This document shows, piece after piece, positions 55,930-63,972 of a stretch of DNA of 64,000 nucleotides (its first letter is position 1; every line of letters starts with the position of its first letter). Position numbers and translations under genes: made by a program. Source of the DNA: Cryptosporangium arvum DSM 44712. GTDB lineage: Bacteria; Actinomycetota; Actinomycetes; Mycobacteriales; Cryptosporangiaceae. The notes under the pieces were generated by a model that was given only the letters and a program-made list of their open reading frames with translations, did no database searches and was not told the origin of the DNA. The DNA lies in contig NZ_KK073874.1 in assembly GCF_000585375.1 (NCBI RefSeq), positions 6,416,894 to 6,480,893 on the forward strand. The letters run 5' to 3'.

Positions 55930-57162
55930 CTACTCCCGATCGCCGCCGGTGCGGTAGCGGCGCACGGCCGGGAGCGACGCGGCGATCGCGACCGCGCCGA
56001 GGACACACGCGACGCCGCCCAGCGCGGCGCTCGCGGCCGGGCCGACCGCGGCCGCCACCACCCCCGCGCGGGCGTTGCCCAGCTGCGGCCCGCCCGCCCC
56101 CACCACGAAGTCGACGCCGCTGATCCGCCCGCGCAGCTCGTCGGGTGTCGTCAGCTGCAGGATCGTGCCGCGGAACACCACCGTGACGACGTCGGCCGCG
56201 CCCGCGACCACCAGGCACACCAGCGCGAGCCAGAGCGCCGGGCTCAACCCGAGCCCGACGATCGCCGCTCCCCACACCCCGACCGCCACCAGCATCGCCG
56301 CCCCCTGGCGCCGGACCCCGCTCAGCGGGCCGGAGAACACGCCCGCCGCCAGCCCGCCGAGCCCGATGGCCGCGTAGAGCAGGCTCGCGGCGGCCTCCCC
56401 GCCGCCGAACCGGGTGACCGCCAGCGCCGGGAAGAGCGCCGCCGGCATGGCCAGCGCCATCGCGTTCAGATCGGCCAGCAGGCTGCCCGCGACCAGCGGG
56501 TTGCGCCGGGCGTACCGCAACCCGTCGACGACCGAGCGGAGCCCGACGGCGGTGCCCCCACCGTCGGGCGGGATCGCCCGAATTCCGGCGACCGCCCACG
56601 CGGAAACCGCATAGCTCACCGCGTCGGCCAGGTAGACGGCGGCGACCCCGGCCGTCGCGATCAGCCCGCCCGCGAGCAGCGGCCCGGCCAGAGCGCTGAC
56701 CTGCCAGCCGAGGTGGGTGAGCGCCGCCGCCGCAGGAAGGAGCCCCGGCGGCAGGAGGCGCGGCGCGAACGTGCGCCGGGCCGGCGCGTCGACCGCGGAG
56801 AGCCCGGACTGGGCCGCGGCCAGGACGTAGAGCAGCACGAGCTGACGCAGGTCGAGCAGCGCCTGCACGGCGAGCAGCGCGGCGACGAGCGTCAGGCCGA
56901 GGCTGGTGACCAGCACGAGCCGACGCCGGTCGACCGCGTCGGCGATCGAACCGCCGAGCAGCCCCAGGGCGAGCGTGGGCGCCATCGTGACCAGCCCGAT
57001 CGCACCGACCGCGAACGACGAGCCGGTGAGCCGGAAGACCTCGATCGCCAGCGCGACCCCGGTCATGCCGGTGCCGACGGCCGAGATCAGGTGGCCGGCC
57101 CAGAGTCTCCGGAACTCCGGTGAGGTCCGGAGTGGACGGGTGTCGGCCAGCAGTGGCGTCAC
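55930..57162 (-). CDS. MFS transporter
   Basis: This is a 410-residue MFS_3-type permease with about twelve hydrophobic segments: RTSPEFRRLWAGHLISAVGTGMTGVALAIEVFRLTGSSFAVG, LLGGSIADAVDRRRLVL, and a later TPDELRGRISGVDFVVGAGGPQLGNARAGVVAAAVG of the enterobactin-exporter-like group. The GTG at 57162 is chosen; it is 7 nt from a TAGCTT -10. It is divergent from the NTF2-like gene. Substrate not evident; drug or siderophore efflux is typical of the group. Confidence 0.84.
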   Translation of the reverse strand: MTPLLADTRPLRTSPEFRRLWAGHLISAVGTGMTGVALAIEVFRLTGSSFAVGAIGLVTMAPTLALGLLGGSIADAVDRRRLVLVTSLGLTLVAALLAVQALLDLRQLVLLYVLAAAQSGLSAVDAPARRTFAPRLLPPGLLPAAAALTHLGWQVSALAGPLLAGGLIATAGVAAVYLADAVSYAVSAWAVAGIRAIPPDGGGTAVGLRSVVDGLRYARRNPLVAGSLLADLNAMALAMPAALFPALAVTRFGGGEAAASLLYAAIGLGGLAAGVFSGPLSGVRRQGAAMLVAVGVWGAAIVGLGLSPALWLALVCLVVAGAADVVTVVFRGTILQLTTPDELRGRISGVDFVVGAGGPQLGNARAGVVAAAVGPAASAALGGVACVLGAVAIAASLPAVRRYRTGGDRE

Positions 57163-57169
57163 AGCCGGG

Positions 57170-57175
57170 AAGCTA
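57170..57175 (-). promoter_or_regulatory. -10 TAGCTT, leaderless-type promoter of the MFS gene
   Basis: On the minus strand the hexamer ends 7 nt before the GTG at 57162. No ribosome site lies between. Confidence 0.4.
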
Positions 57176-57261
57176 GCCCGGCCCCCCGACAGAAATCTGA
57201 CCGTCGACACAGCGTAGACATTCGCGCTACCGTCGAGGGCAACCCCGTCGAGGAGGTAGCG

Positions 57262-57768
57262 ATGCCGACCACCATCGAAACCACGACCGCGGCCTGGCGC
57301 ACAGCCGGCGAGCGCGGTGACGCCGAGGGAGCCGCCGCCTGCCTGGCCGAGAACGCCGTCGCGATCTCCCCGCTCACCGCCGCGTTCCGGTTCGAAGGGC
57401 GCGAGCAGGTGCGTCAGATGCTCGTCGCCGCCGTGCAGGTCTTCGACGACCTCCGCTACCACACCGAGGTCGGCGACGAGCGCACCCGCGCGCTGTTCCT
57501 CACCGGCCGGGCCGGCCAGGAACAGTTCGAGGAGGCGCAGCTACTGCGCTTCGACGACGCGGGCCGCATCGTCGAGCTGACGCTGTTCGGTCGTCCGCTG
57601 CCCGCGCTCACCCAGGTGATGAGCACGATCGGTCCGGCGCTGCTCCGGGCCCAGGGGCGTCCGGGGCTGGCCCGCGTGATCCGGGCCGCGACCGTGCCGC
57701 TGCACGCGATGACACGCCTCGGCGAGCGCACCCTGGTCCCGCTGGCCGACCCGAAGCGCAGCCGCTGA
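57262..57768 (+). CDS. NTF2-like/SnoaL-fold protein
   Basis: This is a 168-residue NTF2-like protein: TTAAWRTAGERGDAEGAAACLAENAVAISPLTAAFRFEGREQVRQMLVAAVQVFDDLRYHTEV, then ALFLTGRAGQEQFEEAQLLRFDDAGRIVELTLFGRPLPAL, followed by a 40-residue helical tail. The fold is used by small isomerases, cyclases and binding proteins; no catalytic set is evident. AGGAGG stands 6 nt before the ATG. Its last codons run into the first of three 33-bp tandem repeats. Confidence 0.82.
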   Translation: MPTTIETTTAAWRTAGERGDAEGAAACLAENAVAISPLTAAFRFEGREQVRQMLVAAVQVFDDLRYHTEVGDERTRALFLTGRAGQEQFEEAQLLRFDDAGRIVELTLFGRPLPALTQVMSTIGPALLRAQGRPGLARVIRAATVPLHAMTRLGERTLVPLADPKRSR

Positions 57769-57860
57769 AAGCCACCCACCGACCCCGACCGCGGCCGCTG
57801 AAAGCCACCCACCGACCCCGACCGCGGCCGCTGAAAGCCGCCCACCGACCCGAACCGCGG
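57762..57860. repeat. Three tandem 33-bp repeats
   Basis: Units at 57762-57794, 57795-57827 and 57828-57860; the first two are identical and the third differs at three positions. Unit 1 begins inside the NTF2-like gene and contains its TGA stop. Sequence just before unit 1 resembles the end of unit 3, so the array seems to have grown from the gene's 3' end. It fills the gap to the convergent GntR gene exactly. Confidence 0.85.
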
Positions 57861-58553
57861 TCACCGGAGGCGCGCGAGCATCACCGATGTCAGCCGGCGG
57901 GCCGCGGAGGCGGCTCCGTCGACGTCGCCGGACGCGATCGCCGCCGCGAGCACACGCTGGGTCGCCAGATCGGCGGCCTCGGGCGCGGACAGCTCCCGGG
58001 TGACGTCGGCGTTCTGGTTCATCGCCAGCACCAGGCTGTTGTACGACAGCTGATACGCGAGGTTGTCCCCGGCGACGATGATCAGCCGCCAGAACTGCTC
58101 GTAGCGCTCGGCCAGCACGTCCGGATCGGTCACCCCGGTCGACCCGGTGACGAATCCTTCGATCTCGGCGGCCGCCCCGGCCGAGGCCCGCGCGGCCGCC
58201 AGCCGGGCGGCGTCCACGCCGATCGCGAGCCGCATCTCCAGCGCCGAGCGCAGGATCTCCCCGCCGGGCGAATCCAGCGACGCGGCCAGGTCGCCGAGCA
58301 GCTCGAGCCCGGCCGAGACCCGCCAGTCCAGCACCCGGGTGGCACCGCCGTGGCTCACCTCGACCAGGCGCGCCTGCTGCAGCCGCCGGATCGCCTCCCG
58401 CAGCCCGTGCCGCGCCACCCCGAACTCCTCGGCCAGCGCCCGCTCGCCGGGCAGCGCCGATCCGGCCGCCAGCGACCCGGTCAGGATCGCGTCACGCAAC
58501 TGCCGGTACACCGCATCGGAGACGCCACCGCGCGCGATCGGGCTGAAGGTCAC
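57861..58553 (-). CDS. GntR-family (FadR-like) transcriptional regulator
   Basis: This is a 230-residue regulator. The N-terminal winged helix is GGVSDAVYRQLRDAILTGSLAAGSALPGERALAEEFGVARHGLREAIRRLQQARLVEVSHGGATRV. The C-terminal all-helical FCD/FadR-like domain includes RSALEMRLAIGVDAARLAAARAS and the ERYEQFWRLIIVAGDNLAYQLSYNSL segment. GTG 58553 gives a 4-nt GTGA overlap with the upstream hydroxylase gene; an ATG at 58580 would lengthen the overlap to 31 nt. Probably senses a fatty acyl or related ligand and controls its operon. Confidence 0.86.
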   Translation of the reverse strand: MTFSPIARGGVSDAVYRQLRDAILTGSLAAGSALPGERALAEEFGVARHGLREAIRRLQQARLVEVSHGGATRVLDWRVSAGLELLGDLAASLDSPGGEILRSALEMRLAIGVDAARLAAARASAGAAAEIEGFVTGSTGVTDPDVLAERYEQFWRLIIVAGDNLAYQLSYNSLVLAMNQNADVTRELSAPEAADLATQRVLAAAIASGDVDGAASAARRLTSVMLARLR

Positions 58554-59392
58554 GTCACCGACTTTACGGGCGGCGCCCATCCCGGCCCGCGCAGCAGGTG
58601 ACCGACGCGGTGACGCCAGCAGGACGCGCTCCGCACGGCGCGGGCGATCTTCCCGTACTCCCCGAACGCCACCCGGATCGGGTTGTACGTGCCGATGTTC
58701 GTGGTCAGGCCGTAGATCACGCGCTCGCCCTCGGGCTCGAACGTGCGGAACAACCGGTCCCAGACGATCAGGATGCCGCCGTAGTTGCGGTCGAGATACA
58801 CCTGCTGCGTGCCGTGGTGGACACGGTGATGCGACGGGGTGTTGAACACCGCCTCGTACCAGCGCGGCATCCGATCGATGCGCTCGGTGTGGAGGAAAAA
58901 TTGATATATCAAATTCACCGACAGCTGGAAGAAGATCATCCACGGTGGAATGCCGATCGCCGCGAGCGGTAGCCAGAACGGCAGCGCGGTGAACGGCGTC
59001 CAGGGCTGGCGGAGCGCGGTGGAGAGGTTGTAGCGCCGGCTCGAGTGGTGCACCACGTGGGAGGCCCAGAGGATCCGCACCTCGTGGTGCGAGCGGTGAT
59101 ACCAGTAGTAGGCCAGGTCGTCGGCGAAGAACAACAGCACCCACGTCCCGATCGACGTCGGGTCCAGCCGTAACGGGGTGAGCGCGTACACCCCGGCCAG
59201 CGCCGCGAGCGTCACGATCTTCCAGAACGCCTCCACGACGAGGAACCCGAGCCCCATCGACAGGCTCGTCACCGTGTCCCACGCCGTGTAGCCGAGCTCG
59301 CTCTCGTCGCTCAGCAAGCGGTAGGAGGCGATCTCCAACGCCACGAACAGCACGAAGACCGGGATGGCGAACACGAGCACGTATTCGGTCAT
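58550..59392 (-). CDS. sterol desaturase / fatty acid hydroxylase superfamily protein
   Basis: This is a 280-residue integral membrane diiron protein. Histidine boxes are YYWYHRSHHEVR, ASHVVHHSSRRYN and NTPSHHRVHHGTQ, with 4-5 membrane helices around them. The family includes C-5 sterol desaturases and lipid hydroxylases. The substrate here could be a membrane lipid or hopanoid/carotenoid-like molecule. It overlaps the GntR gene by 4 nt, so the two are probably co-transcribed and co-regulated. Confidence 0.9.
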   Translation of the reverse strand: MTEYVLVFAIPVFVLFVALEIASYRLLSDESELGYTAWDTVTSLSMGLGFLVVEAFWKIVTLAALAGVYALTPLRLDPTSIGTWVLLFFADDLAYYWYHRSHHEVRILWASHVVHHSSRRYNLSTALRQPWTPFTALPFWLPLAAIGIPPWMIFFQLSVNLIYQFFLHTERIDRMPRWYEAVFNTPSHHRVHHGTQQVYLDRNYGGILIVWDRLFRTFEPEGERVIYGLTTNIGTYNPIRVAFGEYGKIARAVRSASCWRHRVGHLLRGPGWAPPVKSVT

Positions 59393-59423
59393 GCGACCAG
59401 GCTACGAGAGCTGGTCCACTGGT

Positions 59424-60092
59424 TCAACCACTTCGCGGCAACGCGTGGATCGCCGCGATCAGCAGGTCCAGGCCGAACTCGAAATCGGCCTCGGGATCGT
59501 GCGCGAGCAACGCCGGTGCGGACGCGACCACGTGCGGGAACTGCGCCGGATCGACCCGGGTGAGCGACGGGGCCGTGCCCTCCTCCACCCGATCGAGCAG
59601 CTGGGCGAGCCAGAGCGCCTGCAACTGCGACCCGACCGCGTACGCCATCAGCGCGTGCACGATCCGGACCGCGGTGGCGCCCTGGAACCCCGCCTCCGCC
59701 GCCAGCGCGAGCGCCCGCTCGGCCAGCCGCGACGCCGCGGTGCTGTCGATCGAGTGGGTCAGCACCACGCGCATCGCCTGGGGGTACTCGTGAGCCGCGG
59801 TCCGGAACGCGCGCACCAGCGCCCGGGCCTCGCCCTGCCAGTCGCCGGTTCCCGCGGGCACGGTGTCGAGCCCGGCGACCACGTACTCGGCCACCCCTTC
59901 CAGCAGGGTGGCCTTGTTCGGCACGTGGTTGTACAGCGACATCACCGCGACGCCGAGCTCGGCCGCCACCGCGCGCATCGACAGTGCGTCGACCCCGTGC
60001 CGCTCGATCAGCTGGACGGCCGCGTGCACGATCCGCTCGCGGGTGAGCACCAGCCGCACCACGGGCTCCGGGGCCCTCCGCGCGGCGTTCAC
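59424..60092 (-). CDS. TetR-family regulator
   Basis: This is a 222-residue TetR regulator: LTRERIVHAAVQLIERHGVDALSMRAVAAELGVAVMSLYNHVPNKATLLEGVAEYV is the DNA-binding part, with a TetR_C_11-type ligand domain after it. Its start overlaps the P450 gene by 4 nt, so regulator and enzyme share a transcript. Two adjacent palindromes just upstream of the P450 gene are the likely operator. The inducer may be the P450 substrate. Confidence 0.88.
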   Translation of the reverse strand: MNAARRAPEPVVRLVLTRERIVHAAVQLIERHGVDALSMRAVAAELGVAVMSLYNHVPNKATLLEGVAEYVVAGLDTVPAGTGDWQGEARALVRAFRTAAHEYPQAMRVVLTHSIDSTAASRLAERALALAAEAGFQGATAVRIVHALMAYAVGSQLQALWLAQLLDRVEEGTAPSLTRVDPAQFPHVVASAPALLAHDPEADFEFGLDLLIAAIHALPRSG

Positions 60093-61375
60093 GTCAACCG
60101 GACCGGCAGTTCGTCGTAGCCCCGCAGGGTACGGGTGGGGCGACGACGGACCGGGCCGGCGAGCGTCACATCCGGGTAGCGCTCGAAGAGCCGGCGCAAC
60201 GCCTCCTCGCCCTCGATGCGGGCCAGCGACGCACCCAGGCAGTAGTGGACGCCGCTGGAGAACGCGAGGTGCTCCTTGGCGTTCGCGCGGTGGACGTCGA
60301 AGCGCTCCGGGTCGTCGAAGACCGCGGGGTCCCGGTTGGCTCCGCCGATGAGGATCGACAGGAACGTGCCCTTGCGCACCGGTACTCCCGCGACCTCGGT
60401 GTCACGCAGCGCCCGCCGGGCCGTGTTCTGCACCGGCGACTCGTACCGCAGGATCTCCTCGACCGCGTTGCCCCAGTCCAGGCCGTCCAGCTGGTCGCGG
60501 TGGGACATCAGCAGCGCCGCGCCGTTGCCGATCAGGTTCACGGTCGTCTCGAACCCGGCGGCGAGCAGCAGGCCCGCGATGGCCAGCAGCTCGTTCTCGT
60601 CGAGATCGTTGTCGTCGTGGATGAGGCGGCTGATCAGGTCGTCGCCGGGGTCGTGGCGCAGCCGGGCGAAGTGGCCGGACATCCAGTCGTTGAGCTGCCG
60701 GATCGCGTGGTCCACCCGGCGGTACTCGCGGTAGGACAGTCCGATGTCGAGCACGGGCGCGGCCGCGCTGCCCCAGGCGACGAACTGCGCCCGCATGGCC
60801 GCCGGGACACCGAGGATCTCCGCGATGATCGTCACCGGCAGCAGGCTCGCGTAGTCGCGGACCAGGTCGGGTTCCGGGCCCGCCCGGTCGAGCAGCTCGT
60901 CGGCGAGCTCACCGACCCGCTCGCGCATCGACGCCATCGCGCGCGCGGTGAACACACGGGAGACCAGCCGCCGGTAGCGGGTGTGCACCGGCGGGTCGAC
61001 GGCGAGCATCGACGGCGGCGTCACCGGGCCGATCGTCCGCTGCGGGCGGGTCATCATCCAGCGGGCCGCGGGCGGCAGGGCGTCCGGGTCGGAGACGACG
61101 CCGAACGCGTCGCTGCGCAGCACCGCTCCGGCGATGTGGTGATGGGCGGTCGCCGCCAGGAACGACCCCCGCACGATCGGCGCGCGGTCGCGGATCTCGG
61201 TGTAGAGCGGGAACGGGTCCTCCCGGGTGGAGCGGTCGGAGAACAGCCGCGCCTGCAGGTCACCCTGCTTGCGGGCCCGGTTCATCGCCAGCCGGGCGAC
61301 GCCGTGCCGCGTCGACCAGGAGCCGGCGGTGAGCAGCTCGGCGTGCAGACGGTTCGGGCGCTCGCGAGTCTCCAT
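60089..61375 (-). CDS. cytochrome P450
   Basis: This is a class I bacterial P450 of 428 residues: LLAAGFETTVNLIGNG (I-helix Thr pair), EEILRYESPVQNTARRALRD (ExxR), and heme motif AFSSGVHYCLGASLARIEGEEAL. The protein carries an N-terminal extension of about 35 residues before the usual start of P450 homology (LFSDRSTREDPFPLYTEIRD). No ferredoxin gene lies next to it. Distinct from CYP125; substrate unknown. Confidence 0.9.
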   Translation of the reverse strand: METRERPNRLHAELLTAGSWSTRHGVARLAMNRARKQGDLQARLFSDRSTREDPFPLYTEIRDRAPIVRGSFLAATAHHHIAGAVLRSDAFGVVSDPDALPPAARWMMTRPQRTIGPVTPPSMLAVDPPVHTRYRRLVSRVFTARAMASMRERVGELADELLDRAGPEPDLVRDYASLLPVTIIAEILGVPAAMRAQFVAWGSAAAPVLDIGLSYREYRRVDHAIRQLNDWMSGHFARLRHDPGDDLISRLIHDDNDLDENELLAIAGLLLAAGFETTVNLIGNGAALLMSHRDQLDGLDWGNAVEEILRYESPVQNTARRALRDTEVAGVPVRKGTFLSILIGGANRDPAVFDDPERFDVHRANAKEHLAFSSGVHYCLGASLARIEGEEALRRLFERYPDVTLAGPVRRRPTRTLRGYDELPVRLT

Positions 61376-61384
61376 GGAACCTCC

Positions 61385-61420
61385 AGACGTACGACGTACG
61401 TCTTACGTACACCGTACGTA
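61385..61420. promoter_or_regulatory. Twin palindromic operator upstream of the P450-TetR operon
   Basis: AGACGTACG-A-CGTACGTCT (61385-61403) and TACGTAC-ACC-GTACGTA (61404-61420) are perfect palindromes with centres 18 bp apart, beginning 10 bp from the P450 start codon. They are the natural candidate sites for the co-encoded TetR repressor. Confidence 0.65.
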
Positions 61421-61446
61421 CGCTAGCCGTCAACGTGAATGGTGGT

Positions 61447-61452
61447 TAACAT
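61447..61452 (+). promoter_or_regulatory. -10 TAACAT, leaderless-type promoter of the GXWXG gene
   Basis: The hexamer lies 7 nt before the ATG at 61460 with no ribosome site in between. Confidence 0.4.
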
Positions 61453-61459
61453 TCCGCCC

Positions 61460-61957
61460 ATGGAGCTCACCGAAGCCCGCCGCCGGTTCGCCGAACTCCG
61501 CGACCGGGCCGAGGGCGTCCGCCCCGAGGAACTCGACGAGATCTGGGCCGCGTTACCGACCGCACGGGTCGACGACGTCCTCGGAGCCTGGAAGGGGGCC
61601 GACTTCGCCACCGGGCACCCGCTGCACCAGGGTCTGGTCGACGCGCGGTGGTACGGCAAGACGTTCGTCAGCGCCTCCGACGCCAAACCGCTGATCTGCA
61701 CCGACGAGAACGGCGCGCGCTACTCCGACCTCGCGCTCGGACGCGGCGGCGAGGCCTCGCTGTGGGCGGTCGAGTTCCGCGGCGAGGTCACGGCGACGAT
61801 GGTGTACGACGCCCAGCCGGTGTTCGACCACTTCAAGTGGGTCGACGACGACACGCTGATGGGGATCATGAACGGCAAGTCGCCGCTGATCTTCCACCAG
61901 GGGCACCACTACTACTTCCTGCTCGAGCGGGACGTATCGGGTACAGTCCCGGCGTAG
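61460..61957 (+). CDS. GXWXG / DUF4334-domain protein
   Basis: This is a 165-residue protein with an N-terminal GXWXG segment (TARVDDVLGAWKGADFATGHPLHQ) and C-terminal DUF4334 part (YDAQPVFDHFKWVDDDTLMGIMNGK, then a YYFLLER end). The function is unknown; the domain pair is common in actinobacteria and fungi. ATG 61460 is preferred over 61439 because the -10 sits at 61447-61452. The stop codon overlaps the first bases of the SAM-IV riboswitch. Confidence 0.85.
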   Translation: MELTEARRRFAELRDRAEGVRPEELDEIWAALPTARVDDVLGAWKGADFATGHPLHQGLVDARWYGKTFVSASDAKPLICTDENGARYSDLALGRGGEASLWAVEFRGEVTATMVYDAQPVFDHFKWVDDDTLMGIMNGKSPLIFHQGHHYYFLLERDVSGTVPA

Positions 61958-62075
61958 GTCATGAGTGCCAGCGCCAAGCCCCGGCTCGCTGGCCGGCAAC
62001 CCTCCACGGTTCGCGGTGGGGTGCCCCGGGTGAAGACCTGGCCCGACCGTGGTCCTCACGGCGGGCAAGCGCGGA
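61957..62075 (+). promoter_or_regulatory. SAM-IV riboswitch
   Basis: The leader begins GGTCATGAGTGCCAGCG, continues with the core CCGGCAACCC and GGGGTGCCCC, and closes P1 with GACC at 62035-62038. The GCCAGCG / CGCTGGC stem is P2, and a downstream stem GCCCG...CGGGC (62041-62070) fits the extra P5 of SAM-IV. This layout is the actinobacterial SAM-IV class, which binds S-adenosylmethionine and lowers expression. A GGACC / GGTCC stem at about 62073-62090, before the AGGAG ribosome site, may be part of the expression platform. Confidence 0.85.
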
Positions 62076-62113
62076 CCTCGTGACGGGGTCCTCTGTGCCA
62101 GGAGTGACGCCTC

Positions 62114-63484
62114 GTGCTGACCCATGCCCACCCCGCCCTGCCCGCCGCGACGAGCCCCGGAGACCGCCGGAGCGCCGGAGTGACCGTGCTCGGAGACGAC
62201 CTGCCGGTCACGCTGGCCGACGGCACGCTCACCGACCACGTCAACCTCGACTACGCCGCGACCGCGCCCTGCCTCGCCGCCGCCGCGGAGGCCGTGAACG
62301 CGATCCTGCCCTGGTACGCGAGCGTGCACCGGGGCGCAGGCGCGGCCTCGCAGCGCTGCACGCTGGCCTACGAGCGGGCGCGCCAGACGATCGGCGACTT
62401 CGTCGGCGCGCGCCCGGCCGACCACGTCGTGTTCACCCGGAACACCACCGACGCGCTGAACCTGCTGGCCCGGGCGCTCCCGGCCGGGACCACGGTCGTC
62501 GGCTGGGCCGGTGAGCACCACGCGAACCTGCTCCCCTGGACCGACACCGTGTCGCTGCCGGTCCCCCGCACCGCCGCCGAGGCGATCGCCGGCCTCGAAG
62601 CCGCCCTGGCCGACCTCCCCGCCCCGCCGCGCGCGGCCACCCCCGGCCGCGCGGGCACTCCGGGGCGGCTCCGGGGAACCGTGCTGGTCACCGTCACCGG
62701 GGCCTCCAACGTCACCGGCGAGGTGTGGCCGCTCGCCGCGCTCACCGAGACCGCGCACCGCCACGGCGCCCGCATCGCCGTCGACGCCGCCCAGCTCGCG
62801 CCGCACCGCCCGGTCTCGCTCGCCGCCACCGGCATCGACTACCTCGCGCTCTCCGGACACAAGCTCTACGCCCCCTTCGGCGCCGGCGTGCTGGTCGGAC
62901 GGGCCGACTGGCTCGACGCCGCGGACCCCTACCTGGCCGGCGGCGGGGCCACCGCCTACGTCGCCCCGGTGACCGACGGCGACCTGATCGGCTACGCCGT
63001 GGACTGGAACTCCGGGCCGGCCCGGCACGAGGCCGGAACCCCGAACCTGCTCGGCGCGGTAGCGCTCGCCGCGGTCTGCGAAACCCTCGCCGCCGCGGAC
63101 CGCGACGCCCTCGCCGCCGACGAGAATGCCCTGGTGGAGCGGCTGCGCGACGGGCTGGCGCACCTGCCGGGCGTCGAGGAGCTGCGGAAGTTCACCGACG
63201 GGCACGACCGCGTCGGCATCGTGAGTTTCGCGGTGGCGGGCGTGCCGGCCGCGGACGTGTCCGCGTACCTCGCCACCCGCCACGGCATCGGGGTCCGCGA
63301 CGGCCTCTTCTGCGCCCACCCGCTCACCGAGCGTCTGCTGGCCGACGCGTCCGCCCGCGCCGGCGCCGACCTCGGCCCCACCGCGGTGCGCGCCAGCGTC
63401 GGTCTCGGCAGCACTCCCGGCCACGTCGACCGGCTGCTGACCGGGCTCGCCGAACTGACCCGGGACCGTTTTGGTGGGCTATGA
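62114..63484 (+). CDS. PLP-dependent class V aminotransferase (cysteine desulfurase-like)
   Basis: This is a fold-type I PLP enzyme of 456 residues related to NifS/SufS/EgtE: DHVNLDYAATAPCLAAA, SVHRGAGAASQRCTLAYERAR, VTGASNVTGEVWPL, AVDAAQLAPHRPV and the lysine motif YLALSGHKLYAPFGAGVLVG. It may be a cysteine desulfurase, a C-S lyase or an aminotransferase. The SAM-IV leader shows it belongs to sulfur or methionine metabolism. GTG 62114 has AGGAG 9 nt upstream. The C-terminal ARPADHV and GIGVRDGLFCAHPL carry a Cys in the place expected for desulfurases. Confidence 0.87.
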   Translation: MLTHAHPALPAATSPGDRRSAGVTVLGDDLPVTLADGTLTDHVNLDYAATAPCLAAAAEAVNAILPWYASVHRGAGAASQRCTLAYERARQTIGDFVGARPADHVVFTRNTTDALNLLARALPAGTTVVGWAGEHHANLLPWTDTVSLPVPRTAAEAIAGLEAALADLPAPPRAATPGRAGTPGRLRGTVLVTVTGASNVTGEVWPLAALTETAHRHGARIAVDAAQLAPHRPVSLAATGIDYLALSGHKLYAPFGAGVLVGRADWLDAADPYLAGGGATAYVAPVTDGDLIGYAVDWNSGPARHEAGTPNLLGAVALAAVCETLAAADRDALAADENALVERLRDGLAHLPGVEELRKFTDGHDRVGIVSFAVAGVPAADVSAYLATRHGIGVRDGLFCAHPLTERLLADASARAGADLGPTAVRASVGLGSTPGHVDRLLTGLAELTRDRFGGL

Positions 63485-63552
63485 CCCACCCGAACGTTCA
63501 CGCTTCACGAGGGGTTCTCCGGATATCGACCGGGTCGCTGGCGCGTACCCGA

Positions 63553-63558
63553 TAGTGT
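63553..63558 (+). promoter_or_regulatory. -10 TAGTGT, leaderless-type promoter of the YciI-like gene
   Basis: The hexamer is 6 nt before the ATG at 63565. No ribosome-binding site fits between. Confidence 0.35.
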
Positions 63559-63564
63559 TCGCGG

Positions 63565-63933
63565 ATGTTCGTTGTGACCCTCACTTACGTCGCTGACATC
63601 TCCGAAGTGGATTCCGAAGAGGAAGCCCACCTCGCCTGGCTCGACAGCCAGTTCGCCGACGGGGTGTTCGTCGCCTCCGGCCGGCGGGTGCCGCGCCACG
63701 GCGGCGTGATCTTCGCCGACAACGTCGATCGCGAGGAGCTCAACCGGCGCCTCTCCCTCGACCCCTACGCCGAGAAGTGCCTGGCCGACTACACCGTGAT
63801 CGAGTTCGACCCCACGCGGGTCGCGCCCGGTTTCGAGAAGTTACGCTCCGACACCGCTTCTCCGGGTGCCGGCGTGGCCGGTGTCCCGCCCCGCTCCGCC
63901 GTCCCGGCCGACGCCCCCGCCACCGAGGCCTGA
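63565..63933 (+). CDS. YciI-like protein
   Basis: This is a 122-residue small dimeric alpha/beta-barrel-like protein: MFVVTLTYVADISEVDSEEEAHLAWLDSQFADGVFVASGRRVPRHGGVIFADNVDREELNRRLSLDPYAEKCLADYTVIEF. The H-x2-WLDSQF, SGRR and DPY segments match the YciI family; an Ala/Pro-rich tail of about 25 residues follows. The function is unclear; related proteins include a chlorohydroxyquinol dehalogenase-like activity. It lies 80 nt after the aminotransferase gene. Confidence 0.86.
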   Translation: MFVVTLTYVADISEVDSEEEAHLAWLDSQFADGVFVASGRRVPRHGGVIFADNVDREELNRRLSLDPYAEKCLADYTVIEFDPTRVAPGFEKLRSDTASPGAGVAGVPPRSAVPADAPATEA

Positions 63934-63943
63934 GAGGCACGAT

Positions 63944-63972
63944 CTCGCGCCGCGCCGGTCGCGCGGCGCGAG
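63944..63972. terminator. Perfect 12-bp GC-rich hairpin after the YciI-like gene
   Basis: CTCGCGCCGCGC and GCGCGGCGCGAG are exact complements around a 5-nt loop (CGGTC), 11 nt after the stop codon at 63933. No T-tract follows; actinobacterial terminators often lack one. It could serve both strands. Confidence 0.6.

Noticed and set aside
57456-57845. Minus-strand frame encoding a GGFQRPRSGSV repeat protein
   Set aside because: It is simply the 33-bp tandem repeat read on the other strand, running into the antisense of the NTF2-like gene.
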